From positions 2,619,054-2,683,053 of the forward strand of contig NZ_CP050191.1 of the NCBI RefSeq assembly GCF_011745145.1: a DNA stretch of 64,000 nt, written 5' to 3'. The DNA comes from Mycobacterium sp. DL440. GTDB taxonomy: Bacteria; Actinomycetota; Actinomycetes; Mycobacteriales; Mycobacteriaceae. This document shows positions 8,268 to 17,422 of the stretch, in pieces. Every line of letters starts with the position of its first letter. Position 1 is the first letter of the stretch. The notes below the pieces were generated by a model. It searched no databases. It worked only from the letters and a program-made list of their open reading frames with translations, and was not told the origin of the DNA. The position numbers and the translations under genes are program-made.

Positions 8268-9637
8268 GATGCCGCCTTCTCGGTTTCCTGCACCGAGGCA
8301 GCGATCTCTTCGAGCTCCTCGATCCTGGTGCGGGCGTAGGCCTGCTGTTCGGTGATGGTGAGCTGACCGCGTTTGGTGCTCAAGAAGGTCACACCCCACG
8401 ACAGCACCGTCACCAGACGGCTCTTGAACCCGACGATGTACACGAGGTGCAGCACCAGCCAGCACACCCAGGCGAAGAACCCGGAGAACTCGACCGGGCC
8501 GACCTTGGCCACCGCCGAGAACCGCGACACCGTCGCCATCGAGCCCTTGTCGAAGTACTCGAACGGGGCCCGGATCTTCGGGCTGGTCCCGGCGACCTCG
8601 CGCTTGATCAGCTTGGCGGCATAACGGCCACCCTGGATCGCCCCCTGGGCGACACCCGGCACACCCTCCATCGCGGCCATGTCGCCGACCACAAAGACGT
8701 TGGGATGACCCGGAAGCGTCAGGTCCGCCCCGACCTTGACCCGGCCGGCCCGGTCGAGCTCTACTCCGGACTGCTCCGCCAGATCCTTGCCGAGCGGGCT
8801 GGCCGAGACACCGGCCGACCAGACCTTGCACGCCGATTCGATACGCCGCAGCGTGCCGTCGGAGTCCTTGACCGTCAGGCCGTTGCGGTCGACGTCGGTC
8901 ACCATGGCGCCGAGCTGAACCTCGACCCCCATCTTCTCCAGCCGTTCCTGGGCCCGCTTGCCCAGCTTCGGTCCCATGGGCGGCAGGACGGCCGGTGCCG
9001 CGTCGAGCAGGATCACCCGGGCCTCGGTGGGATCGATGTGACGGAAGCTGCCGCGCAGGGTCTGATCGGCCAATTCGGCGATCTGTCCGGCCATTTCGAC
9101 GCCAGTGGGTCCGGCGCCCACGACGGTGAAGGTGAGTAGCTTGGCCCGGCGCACGGGGTCGCTGGAGCGCTCGGCCTGCTCGAACGCACCGAGGATGCGG
9201 CCACGGAGTTCCAGCGCATCGTCGATCGACTTCATGCCGGGAGCGAACTCGGCGAAATGGTCGTTGCCGAAGTAGGACTGTCCGGCGCCGGCGGCGATGA
9301 TGAGGCTGTCGTACGGCGTGGAATAGGTGTGCCCGAGCAGCACCGAATCCACCGTCTGGTTCTCCAGATCGATGTGGGTGACGTCGCCCAACAACACCTG
9401 AGCGTTCTTCTGCTTGCGCAGGATGACGCGGGTGGCCGGGGCGATCTCTCCCTCGGAGATGATCCCGGTGGCCACCTGGTACAGCAGCGGCTGGAACAGG
9501 TGGTGCGTGGTGCGGGCGATTAGCTTGATGTCGACGTCGGCACGCTTGAGAGTCTTGGCGGCGTTGAGGCCGCCGAAACCGGATCCGATGATGACTACCT
9601 TATGCCGATCCGTTGCCGTAGCTCCGGGGTGGCTCAT
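8264..9637 (-). CDS. ndh: type II NADH dehydrogenase (non-proton-pumping)
   Basis: A 457-residue monotopic flavoenzyme that passes electrons from NADH to menaquinone. The N-terminal FAD dinucleotide fold reads VVIIGSGFGGLNAAKTL, the NADH fold LTFTVVGAGPTGVEMAGQ, and the second FAD motif NVFVVGDMAAMEG. The C-terminal ~90 residues contain the membrane-binding hydrophobic segment WVCWLVLHLVYIVG. Position after urease matches ndh (Rv1854c). It has about 100 bases of upstream sequence before the LLM oxidoreductase gene and appears monocistronic. Confidence 0.95.
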   Translation of the reverse strand: MSHPGATATDRHKVVIIGSGFGGLNAAKTLKRADVDIKLIARTTHHLFQPLLYQVATGIISEGEIAPATRVILRKQKNAQVLLGDVTHIDLENQTVDSVLLGHTYSTPYDSLIIAAGAGQSYFGNDHFAEFAPGMKSIDDALELRGRILGAFEQAERSSDPVRRAKLLTFTVVGAGPTGVEMAGQIAELADQTLRGSFRHIDPTEARVILLDAAPAVLPPMGPKLGKRAQERLEKMGVEVQLGAMVTDVDRNGLTVKDSDGTLRRIESACKVWSAGVSASPLGKDLAEQSGVELDRAGRVKVGADLTLPGHPNVFVVGDMAAMEGVPGVAQGAIQGGRYAAKLIKREVAGTSPKIRAPFEYFDKGSMATVSRFSAVAKVGPVEFSGFFAWVCWLVLHLVYIVGFKSRLVTVLSWGVTFLSTKRGQLTITEQQAYARTRIEELEEIAASVQETEKAAS

Positions 9638-9735
9638 TGCTGCTCCTAGCGGACGTGTTTGCCACTTGTAATAACCGTTAGGTTAGTCGGCGCCATTCCT
9701 GCCTGTGCGGTGAGATGGGCAACCGAACCGAATGT

Positions 9736-10665
9736 TTACCCGGTTATCAGTGGTTTCAGTGCCTCGCCGACTGCCGTGATGTCGCCGGGACGGTAGCCGT
9801 GCAGCTGAGTCGGCAGGTTGAGGACCACGCCGCCGATGCCGGCATCGAGCACCTTCGTCTTGACCTGCTCGGCGATCTGCTCGGGACTGCCGGCGACGGT
9901 GCGCTGCCTGAACGCTTCGGGCACCGCGTCGACTGTCACGTTCTCGTCGACGAGCGAGGTGAGCAGCACGCTGGTTTCCAGCGTTGCGGGGTCGCGGTCG
10001 ATCGCCTCGCACTGCTGTTGGGCCACCTCCACCTTTCGCCGCAACTCGTCGAAGCCGGCGATGACGTTGAGATGGTCGAAGTGCCGTGCCGCCAGCGGAA
10101 TGGTCTTCTTCTCGCCGCTGCCGCCGATCATCAGCGGAATCCGGTCGCGGAACCGAGGGTTGGCCATCGCCTCGACTGCCCGGTAGTACTTGCCGGAGAA
10201 TGTCGGGCGCTCGCCCGCGAGCATCGGCACGATGATTTGCAGCGCCTCAGCAAGTTTGTCGAAACGCTCGGTGAAGGTGCCGAATTCGTAGCCGAGCTGG
10301 TCGTGTTCGAGTTCGAACCAGCCGGTGCCGATGCCGAGGATCGCGCGGCCCTGGCTGATCACGTCGAGCGTGGTGATGGCCTTGGCCAACAGGGTCGGAT
10401 TGCGGTAGGTGTTGCCGGTGACCAGGGTGCCCAGTTGCACGTTCTGGGTCGCGGTGGCCAGTGCGCCGAGCGCGGTGTAGGCCTCCAACATGGGCTGGTC
10501 GGGTGTACCGAGACCGGGCAGCTGATAGAAGTGGTCCATCACGAAGACCGTGTCGAAGCCGGCCGCCTCGGCCTCTTGCGCCTGGGCGATGACGGTGGGG
10601 AACAGCTCGGCGACGCTGGTGCCGTAGGAGAAGTTGGGGATTTGGAGTCCGAGTCGGATTGTCAC
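9736..10665 (-). CDS. LLM-class F420-dependent oxidoreductase
   Basis: A 309-residue luciferase-like monooxygenase-fold enzyme. Family features are the start IRLGLQIPNFSY, the segment GFDTVFVMDHFYQLPGLG, and IPLMIGGSGEKKTIPLAARHFDH, the cofactor phosphate region typical of the F420-using subfamily. This corresponds to Rv1855c in the conserved order. The substrate is unknown. It is followed on the same strand after 18 bases (toward lower coordinates) by ndh-side sequence, not by a partner gene. Confidence 0.85.
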   Translation of the reverse strand: MTIRLGLQIPNFSYGTSVAELFPTVIAQAQEAEAAGFDTVFVMDHFYQLPGLGTPDQPMLEAYTALGALATATQNVQLGTLVTGNTYRNPTLLAKAITTLDVISQGRAILGIGTGWFELEHDQLGYEFGTFTERFDKLAEALQIIVPMLAGERPTFSGKYYRAVEAMANPRFRDRIPLMIGGSGEKKTIPLAARHFDHLNVIAGFDELRRKVEVAQQQCEAIDRDPATLETSVLLTSLVDENVTVDAVPEAFRQRTVAGSPEQIAEQVKTKVLDAGIGGVVLNLPTQLHGYRPGDITAVGEALKPLITG

Positions 10666-10683
10666 TTCTCCGACCCTAGCGCG

Positions 10684-11358
10684 CTAACCCAGGGTTGCCA
10701 TTGAACCGCGGCTGACGTGCATCGTCTGCCCGGTGATGTGGCGAGCTGCCGGCGTGCTCAAAAACACCGCGAGACGGGCGAACTCGTCGGCGACCGACGG
10801 CGGCGTGCTGCCGAGGCCGTCATAGCTCGGCTCGGCGGACAGGCCGGGGGCGACGGCGTTGACGGTGATTCCGCGGGTGCCGAAGTACGCTGCCTGGCCG
10901 GCGGTCCAGTCGCTGAGGGCCGCCTTGACGGCGGCTTCGATGCTGCCTTCACGCGGGCTCGCGGGCACCACGTTGACGATCGAACCGCCCGAGCGCAGCT
11001 GGTCGCCTACGATCTGCACGGTCAGCACGGCCGAGACCACGGTGGCATCCAGCACGCTGCGCCAGGCGGTGGCCTGATCGGCCAGCGTGAAGGTACGAGG
11101 GTCCTTGGTCTCGAACTGCGGGGCCGGGACGTTGACCAGGGTGTCGAGGTAGTGGGGGAACTGCGCGCGGGCGTTCTCGACACTGGCGGGATCGGTGTTG
11201 TCGAACACGATCGAGGCGATGTCGAGCTGCTTGGCCGTCAACTCCAGGTCTTCGCGGCGGGCGCCGGCGATGATCACGTTGTGGCCGGCATCGAGGAAAC
11301 CTGCCGCAATCGCGCGGCCGAGTTCGGTGTCGCCGCCGGTGACCAGCACCTCCGCCAT
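10684..11358 (-). CDS. short-chain dehydrogenase/reductase (Rv1856c-like)
   Basis: A 224-residue SDR. The cofactor motif is an atypical VTGGDTELGRAIAAGF in place of TGxxxGxG. The active-site region reads SDWTAGQAAYFGTRGITVNAV, where the canonical YxxxK is not clear, so catalysis is uncertain. The end GQTMHVSRGSMATLG fits the family. ATG at 11358 is used; the longer open frame upstream encodes a low-complexity Arg-rich extension unlike any SDR. It ends 18 bases from the LLM gene on the same strand, so the two may be co-transcribed. Confidence 0.75.
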   Translation of the reverse strand: MAEVLVTGGDTELGRAIAAGFLDAGHNVIIAGARREDLELTAKQLDIASIVFDNTDPASVENARAQFPHYLDTLVNVPAPQFETKDPRTFTLADQATAWRSVLDATVVSAVLTVQIVGDQLRSGGSIVNVVPASPREGSIEAAVKAALSDWTAGQAAYFGTRGITVNAVAPGLSAEPSYDGLGSTPPSVADEFARLAVFLSTPAARHITGQTMHVSRGSMATLG

Positions 11359-11483
11359 GATGTACCTCCGTGTACCTGGGGGTCGCCGCGCCGGACGGGG
11401 GCGACCAACGGCCAATGTTACTGGACAGTAGCTAGGTCGGGAAACTCGGCGCGCCAATTGCCGGCTCGCATAAGGTGGCCGAG

Positions 11484-11540
11484 ATGATCCGACCCAGCGC
11501 TGCGACCTGCGTCGACGTGGTCGGCAAGGCTGTGCCGTGA
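11484..11540 (+). CDS. possible 18-residue leader ORF overlapping modB
   Basis: ATG 11484 opens a short frame, [18 protein letters not shown], whose TGA overlaps the modB GTG (GTGA). In M. tuberculosis modA occupies this place; here nothing else fits between the SDR start and modB. It may be a coupling leader or the last trace of a lost gene. Chance cannot be excluded. Confidence 0.25.
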   Translation: MIRPSAATCVDVVGKAVP

Positions 11541-12331
11541 CGAATTCGCCACGGCTTCCACGCTGGATATATCTCCCCGCCGCGGTGGGCGCGATATTCG
11601 TCGTGCTGCCACTGGTGGCGATGGTGGCAAAGGTGGACTGGCCGCAGTTCGGGACACTGATCTCCAGCCCGTCGTCGACGGCGGCGTTGAAGCTCAGCCT
11701 GGAGACGTCGCTGGCCAGCACGGTGTTGTGTGTCCTGTTCGGTGTCCCGTTGGCGTTGGTGCTGGCCCGCACCGAAGGTTCCGCAACCCGAATCGTCCGG
11801 CCGTTGATCCTGTTGCCGCTGGTACTGCCGCCGGTGGTCGGTGGTATCGCGCTGCTCTACGCATTCGGGCGGTTGGGGTTGGTCGGTCGGTACCTGGAGG
11901 CCGCCGGGGTGCACATCGCGTTCACCACGGTCGCGGTGGTGCTGGCGCAGACCTTCGTCTCCCTGCCGTTCCTGGTCATTTCGCTGGAAGGCGCCGCGCG
12001 CACCGCCGGTGCGGATTTCGAGGTCGTGGCGGCGACGTTGGGTGCGTCGCCGGGAACCGTCTGGTGGCGGGTGACGCTGCCTCTGTTGGGGCCGGGCCTG
12101 GTCTCGGGAGCTGTCCTGGCCTTCGCGCGTTCCCTGGGCGAGTTCGGTGCCACGTTGACATTCGCGGGGTCACGCCAGGGAGTGACCCGCACCCTGCCGC
12201 TGGAGATCTACCTGCAGCGCGAGAGCGACGCCGATGCCGCCGTGGCGTTGTCGGTGCTGCTGGTGGCGGTGGCGGCGGTGGTGGTCATCGGGCTCGGCAG
12301 TCGCCGGCTGCGGGCGGGTGGTTGGACATGA
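11537..12331 (+). CDS. modB: molybdate ABC transporter permease
   Basis: A 264-residue membrane permease with about five to six hydrophobic helices. The binding-protein-dependent transport motif, which docks to the ATPase, lies at [21 protein letters not shown], and the conserved [12 protein letters not shown] follows, typical of ModB. GTG 11537 is the start; modC overlaps its end by four bases (ATGA). It imports molybdate with ModC, but the usual periplasmic ModA gene is missing from this locus. Confidence 0.92.
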   Translation: MTNSPRLPRWIYLPAAVGAIFVVLPLVAMVAKVDWPQFGTLISSPSSTAALKLSLETSLASTVLCVLFGVPLALVLARTEGSATRIVRPLILLPLVLPPVVGGIALLYAFGRLGLVGRYLEAAGVHIAFTTVAVVLAQTFVSLPFLVISLEGAARTAGADFEVVAATLGASPGTVWWRVTLPLLGPGLVSGAVLAFARSLGEFGATLTFAGSRQGVTRTLPLEIYLQRESDADAAVALSVLLVAVAAVVVIGLGSRRLRAGGWT

Positions 12332-13416
12332 CGCTGCAGGTGCGAGTCGTCGTCGAAAACCGTGGTCTGGACCTGGAATTCGGGGTGGCGGCCGGGGAGG
12401 TGCTCGCGGTACTGGGCCCCAACGGTGCGGGTAAATCGACCACATTGCACTCGATCGCCGGACTGGTCGGCCTGGATGCCGGGAGTGTGCGGGTGGGGGG
12501 CCGGGCGCTGACCGATACGGCTACCGGTGTGGACGTACCGACGCATGCCCGCCGGGTCGGCCTGTTGCTGCAGGACTCTCTGCTGTTCCCGCACCTGAGC
12601 GTGCTGGCCAACGTGGCATTCGGTGCACGCAGTGGGCACCGGACAGGCCGCCGCGCTGCCTATGAGAACGCTCGCCGGTGGTTGGCCGAGGTCGACGCCA
12701 CGGATCTGGCCGATCGGCGGCCCCGCAGGCTGTCGGGCGGTCAGGCGCAACGGGTGGCACTGGCCCGGGCGTTGGCCGCCGACCCCGAGGTGCTGCTGCT
12801 CGATGAACCGCTGGCGGGGTTGGACGTGGCGGTGGCGGCGTCGATGCGCAAGGTGTTACGCCGCGTGCTCGCCATTGGGGGCAGGTCCGCGGTGCTGATC
12901 ACCCACGACCTGCTCGATGTCCTGACGCTGGCCGACCGGGTGATCGTGGTGGAGGGTGGACGTATAGTCGAAAGTGGTTCTGTCGCAGAAGTATTGGCCA
13001 CGCCGAAGAGTCACTTCGCGGCGAGGTTCGCCGGCGTCAACCTGATCGGGGGCACGGCCGCCACCGACGGCGTGCTGAGCACCGCGTGGCACACGAACTG
13101 GTACGGCACGGCGGCGGCCACCGTGCAGCCCGGCGCGCCGGCCGTCGCCCTGTTCTCGCCGGCGTCGGTCTCGGTGTACCGGGATGACCCGCATGGCAGC
13201 CCGCGCAACACCGTCGCGGTGACGGTCGCCGAGCTCGACAGCCGGGGGCCCGGCATCCGGGTGCGGGCCGACGAGCAGCCCGACGGCGCACCTGGCCTGG
13301 CCGCTGACATCACCGCGGAGTCGGCCGCCGAGCTGCGGCTGGCCCCGGGCGACACGGTGTATTTCTCGGTGAAGGCGCAGGAGGTTGCCGTCCACCCGGC
13401 GGGACACCGGAAGTGA
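12328..13416 (+). CDS. modC: molybdate ABC transporter ATPase
   Basis: A 362-residue ABC ATPase. Walker [10 protein letters not shown] is at about residues 31-39, the Q-loop [12 protein letters not shown] follows, then signature [16 protein letters not shown] and Walker [12 protein letters not shown] with the H-loop LITHDLLDV. The last ~110 residues form a TOBE-like molybdate-sensing domain, typical of ModC. It overlaps modB by ATGA, so the two are co-translated. It energises molybdate uptake needed for molybdopterin enzymes such as that at 36707-38254. Confidence 0.93.
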   Translation: MTLQVRVVVENRGLDLEFGVAAGEVLAVLGPNGAGKSTTLHSIAGLVGLDAGSVRVGGRALTDTATGVDVPTHARRVGLLLQDSLLFPHLSVLANVAFGARSGHRTGRRAAYENARRWLAEVDATDLADRRPRRLSGGQAQRVALARALAADPEVLLLDEPLAGLDVAVAASMRKVLRRVLAIGGRSAVLITHDLLDVLTLADRVIVVEGGRIVESGSVAEVLATPKSHFAARFAGVNLIGGTAATDGVLSTAWHTNWYGTAAATVQPGAPAVALFSPASVSVYRDDPHGSPRNTVAVTVAELDSRGPGIRVRADEQPDGAPGLAADITAESAAELRLAPGDTVYFSVKAQEVAVHPAGHRK

Positions 13417-13621
13417 CTCCGGGGTCCTTCACGTAACGCGGGCGTGCGCAGGCCCGAATCACCTGTTGAGGGACCGGCGCGGCGAGTGTCGGGAGTGGGT
13501 TGCCAGCTCCGGCGTGGCGCCCGGCACACCTGTGTGTCAGCAATCAGCCCTTAGTGCGCTTACCTGGCTATTTGCTGGGAACAGCAATCTCACTTTTAAG
13601 CACTCTACGAGCAACTCACAC

Positions 13622-13649
13622 TTGCGTCACGGCCGTAACACGGTAGTTT
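13622..13649 (+). promoter_or_regulatory. probable SigA-type promoter of apa, leaderless
   Basis: TTGCGT (13622-13627) and TAGTTT (13644-13649) are separated by 16 bases. The -10 ends 7 bases before the ATG at 13657, so transcription would begin at or next to the start codon. No Shine-Dalgarno is present, consistent with a leaderless mRNA. Confidence 0.5.
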
Positions 13650-13656
13650 CATCCCC

Positions 13657-14688
13657 ATGGACGAGTCGGATGCGATGTCACATCGGCGCAGAGGTCTGTC
13701 GAAGAAACTGGCACTGGTTGCGGTGACCAGCGCGACCGCCGCGGCCGTCGCGCTGCCGGCGGTGGCGTATGCGGATCCCGTGCCGGCGCCCCCGGCGCCG
13801 GCGCCCGCCCCAGCGGTGCCCGGTGCGCCCGCCCCAGCTCCGGCTGCTCCCGCGCCGGCTCCCGGAGTACCCGCCCCAGCGCCGGCACCCGGAGCACCCG
13901 CGCCCGCTCCCGTCCCCGGAGCACCCGCCGATCCCAACGCTCCAGCCGCGCCCGCACCTGCACCTGCTCCTGCGGATCCGAACGCTCCGGCGCCCGCGCC
14001 GGCTGACCCGAACGCTCCCGTCCCGGCTCCCGCGCCGGAACCCGGACGGGTGGACAACGCCGCGGGCGGCTTCAGCTACGTCGTGCCCGGCGGATGGAAG
14101 GTCTCCGACGCGACCCAGTTGTCATACGGGCAGGCGTTGTTGACCAAGATCCCGCCGGAGGGCACGCCTGAGCCGCCGAACGACACCAGCGTGCTGCTCG
14201 GACGCTTGGATCTGAAGTTGTTCGCAGGCGCCGAGGCTGACAATGCCAAGGCGGCTGTCCGGCTGGCCTCCGACATGGGTGAATTCTTCATGCCCTTCCC
14301 CGGAACCCGGGTGGGTCAGGAGACCGTGCCGCTGGACGCCAACGGGCTTACCGGTGTCGCCTCGTACTACGAGGTGAAGTTCACCGACGCCAACAAGCCC
14401 AACGGTCAGATCTGGGCCGGAGTGGTCGGTGCACCGCCGCCTCCGGGGACCCCGCGCGGGCAGCGCGCTCCGGAACGCTGGTTCGTGGTCTGGCTGGGCT
14501 CGGCGACCCACCCGGTCGACAAGGCCGCCGCTGCGACATTGGCCAACTCGATCCGGCCGTGGACGCCGCCGGCGGCGGCCGCTCCTGACCCCAACGCGCC
14601 GCCACCGCCGGCCGACCCGGCCCATCCCGGTGTCGGGGTGCCGGTGCCGGTCACCAACGCTCCGCCGGAGATGCAGCCCCCGGCGTGA
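13657..14688 (+). CDS. apa: alanine/proline-rich secreted antigen Apa (fibronectin-attachment protein)
   Basis: A 343-residue secreted protein. A basic stretch ([10 protein letters not shown]) and hydrophobic segment end in a signal-peptide cleavage region near VAYADP. A ~95-residue Ala/Pro-rich low-complexity region with DPNAP repeats follows, a known mannosylated region in the M. tuberculosis homolog. The globular domain begins at [20 protein letters not shown] and includes [19 protein letters not shown] and [18 protein letters not shown], the fibronectin-binding region of this family. A second Pro-rich tail ends the protein. It sits directly after modBC as in M. tuberculosis (Rv1860). Confidence 0.93.
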   Translation: MDESDAMSHRRRGLSKKLALVAVTSATAAAVALPAVAYADPVPAPPAPAPAPAVPGAPAPAPAAPAPAPGVPAPAPAPGAPAPAPVPGAPADPNAPAAPAPAPAPADPNAPAPAPADPNAPVPAPAPEPGRVDNAAGGFSYVVPGGWKVSDATQLSYGQALLTKIPPEGTPEPPNDTSVLLGRLDLKLFAGAEADNAKAAVRLASDMGEFFMPFPGTRVGQETVPLDANGLTGVASYYEVKFTDANKPNGQIWAGVVGAPPPPGTPRGQRAPERWFVVWLGSATHPVDKAAAATLANSIRPWTPPAAAAPDPNAPPPPADPAHPGVGVPVPVTNAPPEMQPPA

Positions 14689-14836
14689 CGCCGGGCCTGC
14701 GGGATCACAAGAGTCGGCTAGGCCGAACGCTGATCGTTCCCAATTGACCAACCGAATTGTTACTTTCGGGAGGTACATCTGGGGTGTGGCTCAGCGAGCC
14801 CGCTGGGCATAGCCAGTGACAGGCAGGAGACCTGCA

Positions 14837-15139
14837 ATGGACCTAATGGCGGCTACCGAAATCCTGGCGCGTTCCTCCACTCTGACGAGTGTTGGCTGGA
14901 TCGGTTACATCATCATCGGTGCGATCGCCGGTTGGATCGCCGGCAAGATCGTCAAGGGCGGTGGCTCCGGCATTCTGATGAACATCGTCATCGGCGTGGT
15001 CGGTGCGCTCATCGGCGGATTCCTGCTCAGCTTCTTCCTCAACACAGGAGGCGGCGGCTGGTGGTTCACCCTGTTCACCGCCGTCCTCGGATCGGTGATC
15101 CTGCTGTGGATTGTCGGAATGGTGCGCAAGGGCAGCTGA
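14837..15139 (+). CDS. GlsB/YeaQ/YmgE-family small membrane protein
   Basis: A 100-residue protein with three hydrophobic segments. The glycine-patterned [20 protein letters not shown] and [16 protein letters not shown] are the family hallmark. ATG 14837 is chosen because GGAGA precedes it by 8 bases; an earlier in-frame start at 14816 lacks a site. The family is stress-associated (transglycosylase-associated protein), with no known chemistry. It matches Rv1861 in position. It ends only 13 bases before adhA, so read-through is likely. Confidence 0.85.
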   Translation: MDLMAATEILARSSTLTSVGWIGYIIIGAIAGWIAGKIVKGGGSGILMNIVIGVVGALIGGFLLSFFLNTGGGGWWFTLFTAVLGSVILLWIVGMVRKGS

Positions 15140-15152
15140 TTCGGCGCCGGTG

Positions 15153-16169
15153 ATGGACACGGGGACCATGACGGCCTGGCAGGTCGTCACCCCCGGTCCG
15201 GTGAGTTCGCGTCCGCTCCAACGGGTAACCGTGTCCACCCCGCAGCCCGGCCCTGACGAACTGCTCGTCAAGGTCCTGGCCTGCGGGGTGTGCCGTACCG
15301 ATCTGCATGTGGCCGAAGGGGATCTGGCCGTGCACCGGCCGCAGGTGATCCCCGGGCACGAGGTCGTCGGTGAGGTTGTCGCGGTCGGTGCCGATACCGG
15401 TGGCGGGTTCGCCCCCGGCGATCGGGTCGGTGTGGCGTGGCTGCGGCACACCTGCGGGCAGTGTGTCTATTGCCTACGGGGGCGGGAGAACCTCTGCCCG
15501 TCCTCGCTGTATACCGGCTGGGATGCCGACGGCGGCTATGCCGAATTCACCACCGTGCCTGCAGCATTCGCGTTGCGATTGCCGACTGGATACTCCGATG
15601 TCGAGCTGGCGCCGCTGTTGTGCGCGGGCATCATCGGTTACCGCGCCCTGTTGCGCACCGACCTGCCGCCGGGTGGACGGCTGGGGCTCTACGGCTTCGG
15701 CGGAAGCGCTCATCTGACGGCGCAGGTGGCGTTGGCGCAGGGGGCTCGCGTGCATGTGATGACCCGAGGCGAGCGTGCCCGCGAACTGGCGGTGGCGCTG
15801 GGCGCGTCCTCGGTGCAGGGCAGTGCTGACACGCCACCCGAACCCTTGGATGCCGCAATCCTGTTCGCTCCCGTGGGGGAGCTGGTGCTGCCTGCGCTCG
15901 CGGCCCTGGACCGCGGCGGCGTCCTGGCGATCGCGGGAATCCACCTCAGCGATATCCCGCGCCTGAACTATCAACAGCATCTGTTCTTCGAACGCGAGAT
16001 CCGCTCGGTCACCGCTAACACCCGTGCCGATGCCCGCGATTTCCTGGCGTTCGCCGGTGCGCACCGGATGGCGGTCAGCACTCCCGAGTACGGCCTGGAC
16101 CGCGCGGATGAGGCGCTGGCCGATCTGGCCGCCGGACGCATTGCGGGCGCTGCGGTGCTGCGCGGATAG
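15153..16169 (+). CDS. adhA: zinc-dependent alcohol dehydrogenase AdhA
   Basis: A 338-residue medium-chain dehydrogenase. Catalytic zinc ligands occur in [14 protein letters not shown] and [10 protein letters not shown], the structural zinc cysteines in [15 protein letters not shown]. The cofactor fold reads [17 protein letters not shown]. The start could be ATG 15153 or ATG 15168; both give complete enzymes and neither has a strong ribosome site. It oxidises a primary alcohol with NAD(P)+. Position matches Rv1862. Overlap of the upstream frame into the GlsB gene is not real coding. Confidence 0.9.
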   Translation: MDTGTMTAWQVVTPGPVSSRPLQRVTVSTPQPGPDELLVKVLACGVCRTDLHVAEGDLAVHRPQVIPGHEVVGEVVAVGADTGGGFAPGDRVGVAWLRHTCGQCVYCLRGRENLCPSSLYTGWDADGGYAEFTTVPAAFALRLPTGYSDVELAPLLCAGIIGYRALLRTDLPPGGRLGLYGFGGSAHLTAQVALAQGARVHVMTRGERARELAVALGASSVQGSADTPPEPLDAAILFAPVGELVLPALAALDRGGVLAIAGIHLSDIPRLNYQQHLFFEREIRSVTANTRADARDFLAFAGAHRMAVSTPEYGLDRADEALADLAAGRIAGAAVLRG

Positions 16170-16177
16170 CGGCGGCC

Positions 16178-16651
16178 TCAGAGCGCGGCGAGCGCGGCGC
16201 TCAGTCGGCCGTCGAGATCTCCGTGACCGAATGCGTACAGAGGGCCGAGCCCGTCGTTGATCACCCGGTTCAGGCGGGCCATCCCGCGTGCTTCGACCGG
16301 CAGTGGGGAATGCAGTCGCAGGGTGATCGCGTCGATGGTCGCCTCGGCTGCGGCAATATTTTTGCGGTGCAACGGTATTCGTGATGACCAGGCGATGGAG
16401 TCATTGGCGCTGTCGTGTACACAGCGGCGCAGCGCCCGGGCGATGGCAACACGTTCGGAGATCGACGTGAGACGGGCGGCGCGGGCCGCGATGGCGCTGC
16501 CCGGGGGTGTCGGCGTGCCGACGGCCAGCATGGCGTCGAGGCGGCCGGATCGAATCCGTGCGGTCAGACGGGCTCGGATGGACGGGCGGCGGGGGACGGG
16601 TGCACGACGGGGTGTGAGCGCTGGTGTCGCAGAAATTCGGTTGTCGTTCAT
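16178..16651 (-). CDS. conserved hypothetical, basic N-terminus
   Basis: A 157-residue protein I do not recognise. The first ~40 residues are Arg- and Pro-rich and probably disordered. The rest is predicted helical, with the segment RVAIARALRRCVHDS and a C-terminal region NRVINDGLGPLYAFGHGDL. No signal peptide or membrane segment. It is convergent with adhA and divergent from the CGNR regulator, sharing an upstream region with a perfect 10-base palindrome. Confidence 0.55.
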   Translation of the reverse strand: MNDNRISATPALTPRRAPVPRRPSIRARLTARIRSGRLDAMLAVGTPTPPGSAIAARAARLTSISERVAIARALRRCVHDSANDSIAWSSRIPLHRKNIAAAEATIDAITLRLHSPLPVEARGMARLNRVINDGLGPLYAFGHGDLDGRLSAALAAL

Positions 16652-16724
16652 GGCGATACCTCGTAGTTTCCGTGGTGCCGAGTCCGGAGATCATGACTGT
16701 CTAAGACCGTACGCCGGTCATGAA

Positions 16725-16734
16725 TGACTAGTCA
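16725..16734. promoter_or_regulatory. palindromic operator candidate between divergent genes
   Basis: TGACTAGTCA is a perfect 10-base palindrome, 37 bases before the CGNR gene and 74 bases before the divergent hypothetical. The flank GGTCATGA nearby repeats the TCATGA theme. It may be the CGNR protein's own operator; this is inference from position. Confidence 0.35.
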
Positions 16735-16770
16735 AACCAATTAAGCAGTCACGGCGGTACTCTTGGTGTC

Positions 16771-17355
16771 ATGACGACGAGGTGGGCGGGAGACACCGAG
16801 ACCAAACCCGCGCCCGGGCCGCTGGCCCGGATTCAGGCGTTGGTCAACACAATCGAGCTGCCCGCCGGAACGGATCGCCTCGCCCATCCCGACGACGCGG
16901 CACCGTGGCTGGCCGCCCATGGGTTGCTCGCTGCCGGTGTCGGCCCGACGGAGGCCGAGCTGGACCTGGTGCGCAGGGTGCGCGAGGCGTTGCGTGCACT
17001 GCTGATCCACCACACCGGCGGCCCGGCGCCGAACGCCGATCACCTTGCGGTGCTGCAGGCGCTGACCGACATGTCCACCGCGAAAGTCGATCTGGCTCCG
17101 GACGGGCAGGTGCGGTTGTCAGCGGCAGGCACGAACGTGGGTGAGCGCCTGCTCGAGCTACTGCTGGTGATGCGCGACGCGCAGCGGGACGGTACCTGGG
17201 CCCGGCTGAAGGCATGTGCGAACGACGAATGTACGTGGGCGTTCTACGACCGGTCCCGCAACCACGGTGGCACCTGGTGCGACATGTCCAGCTGCGGGAA
17301 CATGCTGAAGAACCGTGAGTTCCGGGCGCGTCGCCGTGCCGGAGGCGCGAATTAG
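16771..17355 (+). CDS. CGNR zinc-finger (ABATE-type) putative transcription factor
   Basis: A 194-residue protein of the stress-induced ABATE/CGNR family. The N-terminal ~140 residues are the ligand-binding-like ABATE domain. The C-terminus is the CGNR zinc finger, with KACANDECTWAFYDRSRN and WCDMSSCGNMLKNREFRARR; four cysteines are in place, and the usual CGNR tetrapeptide appears as CGNM. It probably binds DNA. Its last codons and stop (from 17336) form the first copy of a 25-base triplicated repeat. Confidence 0.8.
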   Translation: MTTRWAGDTETKPAPGPLARIQALVNTIELPAGTDRLAHPDDAAPWLAAHGLLAAGVGPTEAELDLVRRVREALRALLIHHTGGPAPNADHLAVLQALTDMSTAKVDLAPDGQVRLSAAGTNVGERLLELLLVMRDAQRDGTWARLKACANDECTWAFYDRSRNHGGTWCDMSSCGNMLKNREFRARRRAGGAN

Positions 17356-17410
17356 GCCTCGTGCCGGAGGCGCGAATTAGGCCTCGTGCCGGAGGCGCGA
17401 ATTAGGCCTC
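17336..17410. repeat. three perfect tandem copies of a 25-bp unit
   Basis: Units at 17336-17360, 17361-17385 and 17386-17410 are identical (GTGCCGGAGGCGCGAATTAG then GCCTC). The first holds the final codons and TAG of the CGNR gene. Each unit contains GAGGC...GCCTC, able to form a short hairpin. The array lies between two convergent genes, so it could affect termination or vary in copy number between strains. Confidence 0.95.
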
Positions 17411-17422
17411 GTGCGCCGGAAG

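Noticed and set aside
9678..9686. Perfect IdeR half site TTAGGTTAG upstream of ndh
   Set aside because: The other half is absent (the following bases do not match CTAACCTAA), and ndh is not a known IdeR target.
13780..14060. Ala/Pro codon repetition in apa considered as a DNA repeat array
   Set aside because: It is protein-level low complexity with varied codons, not a tandem DNA repeat.
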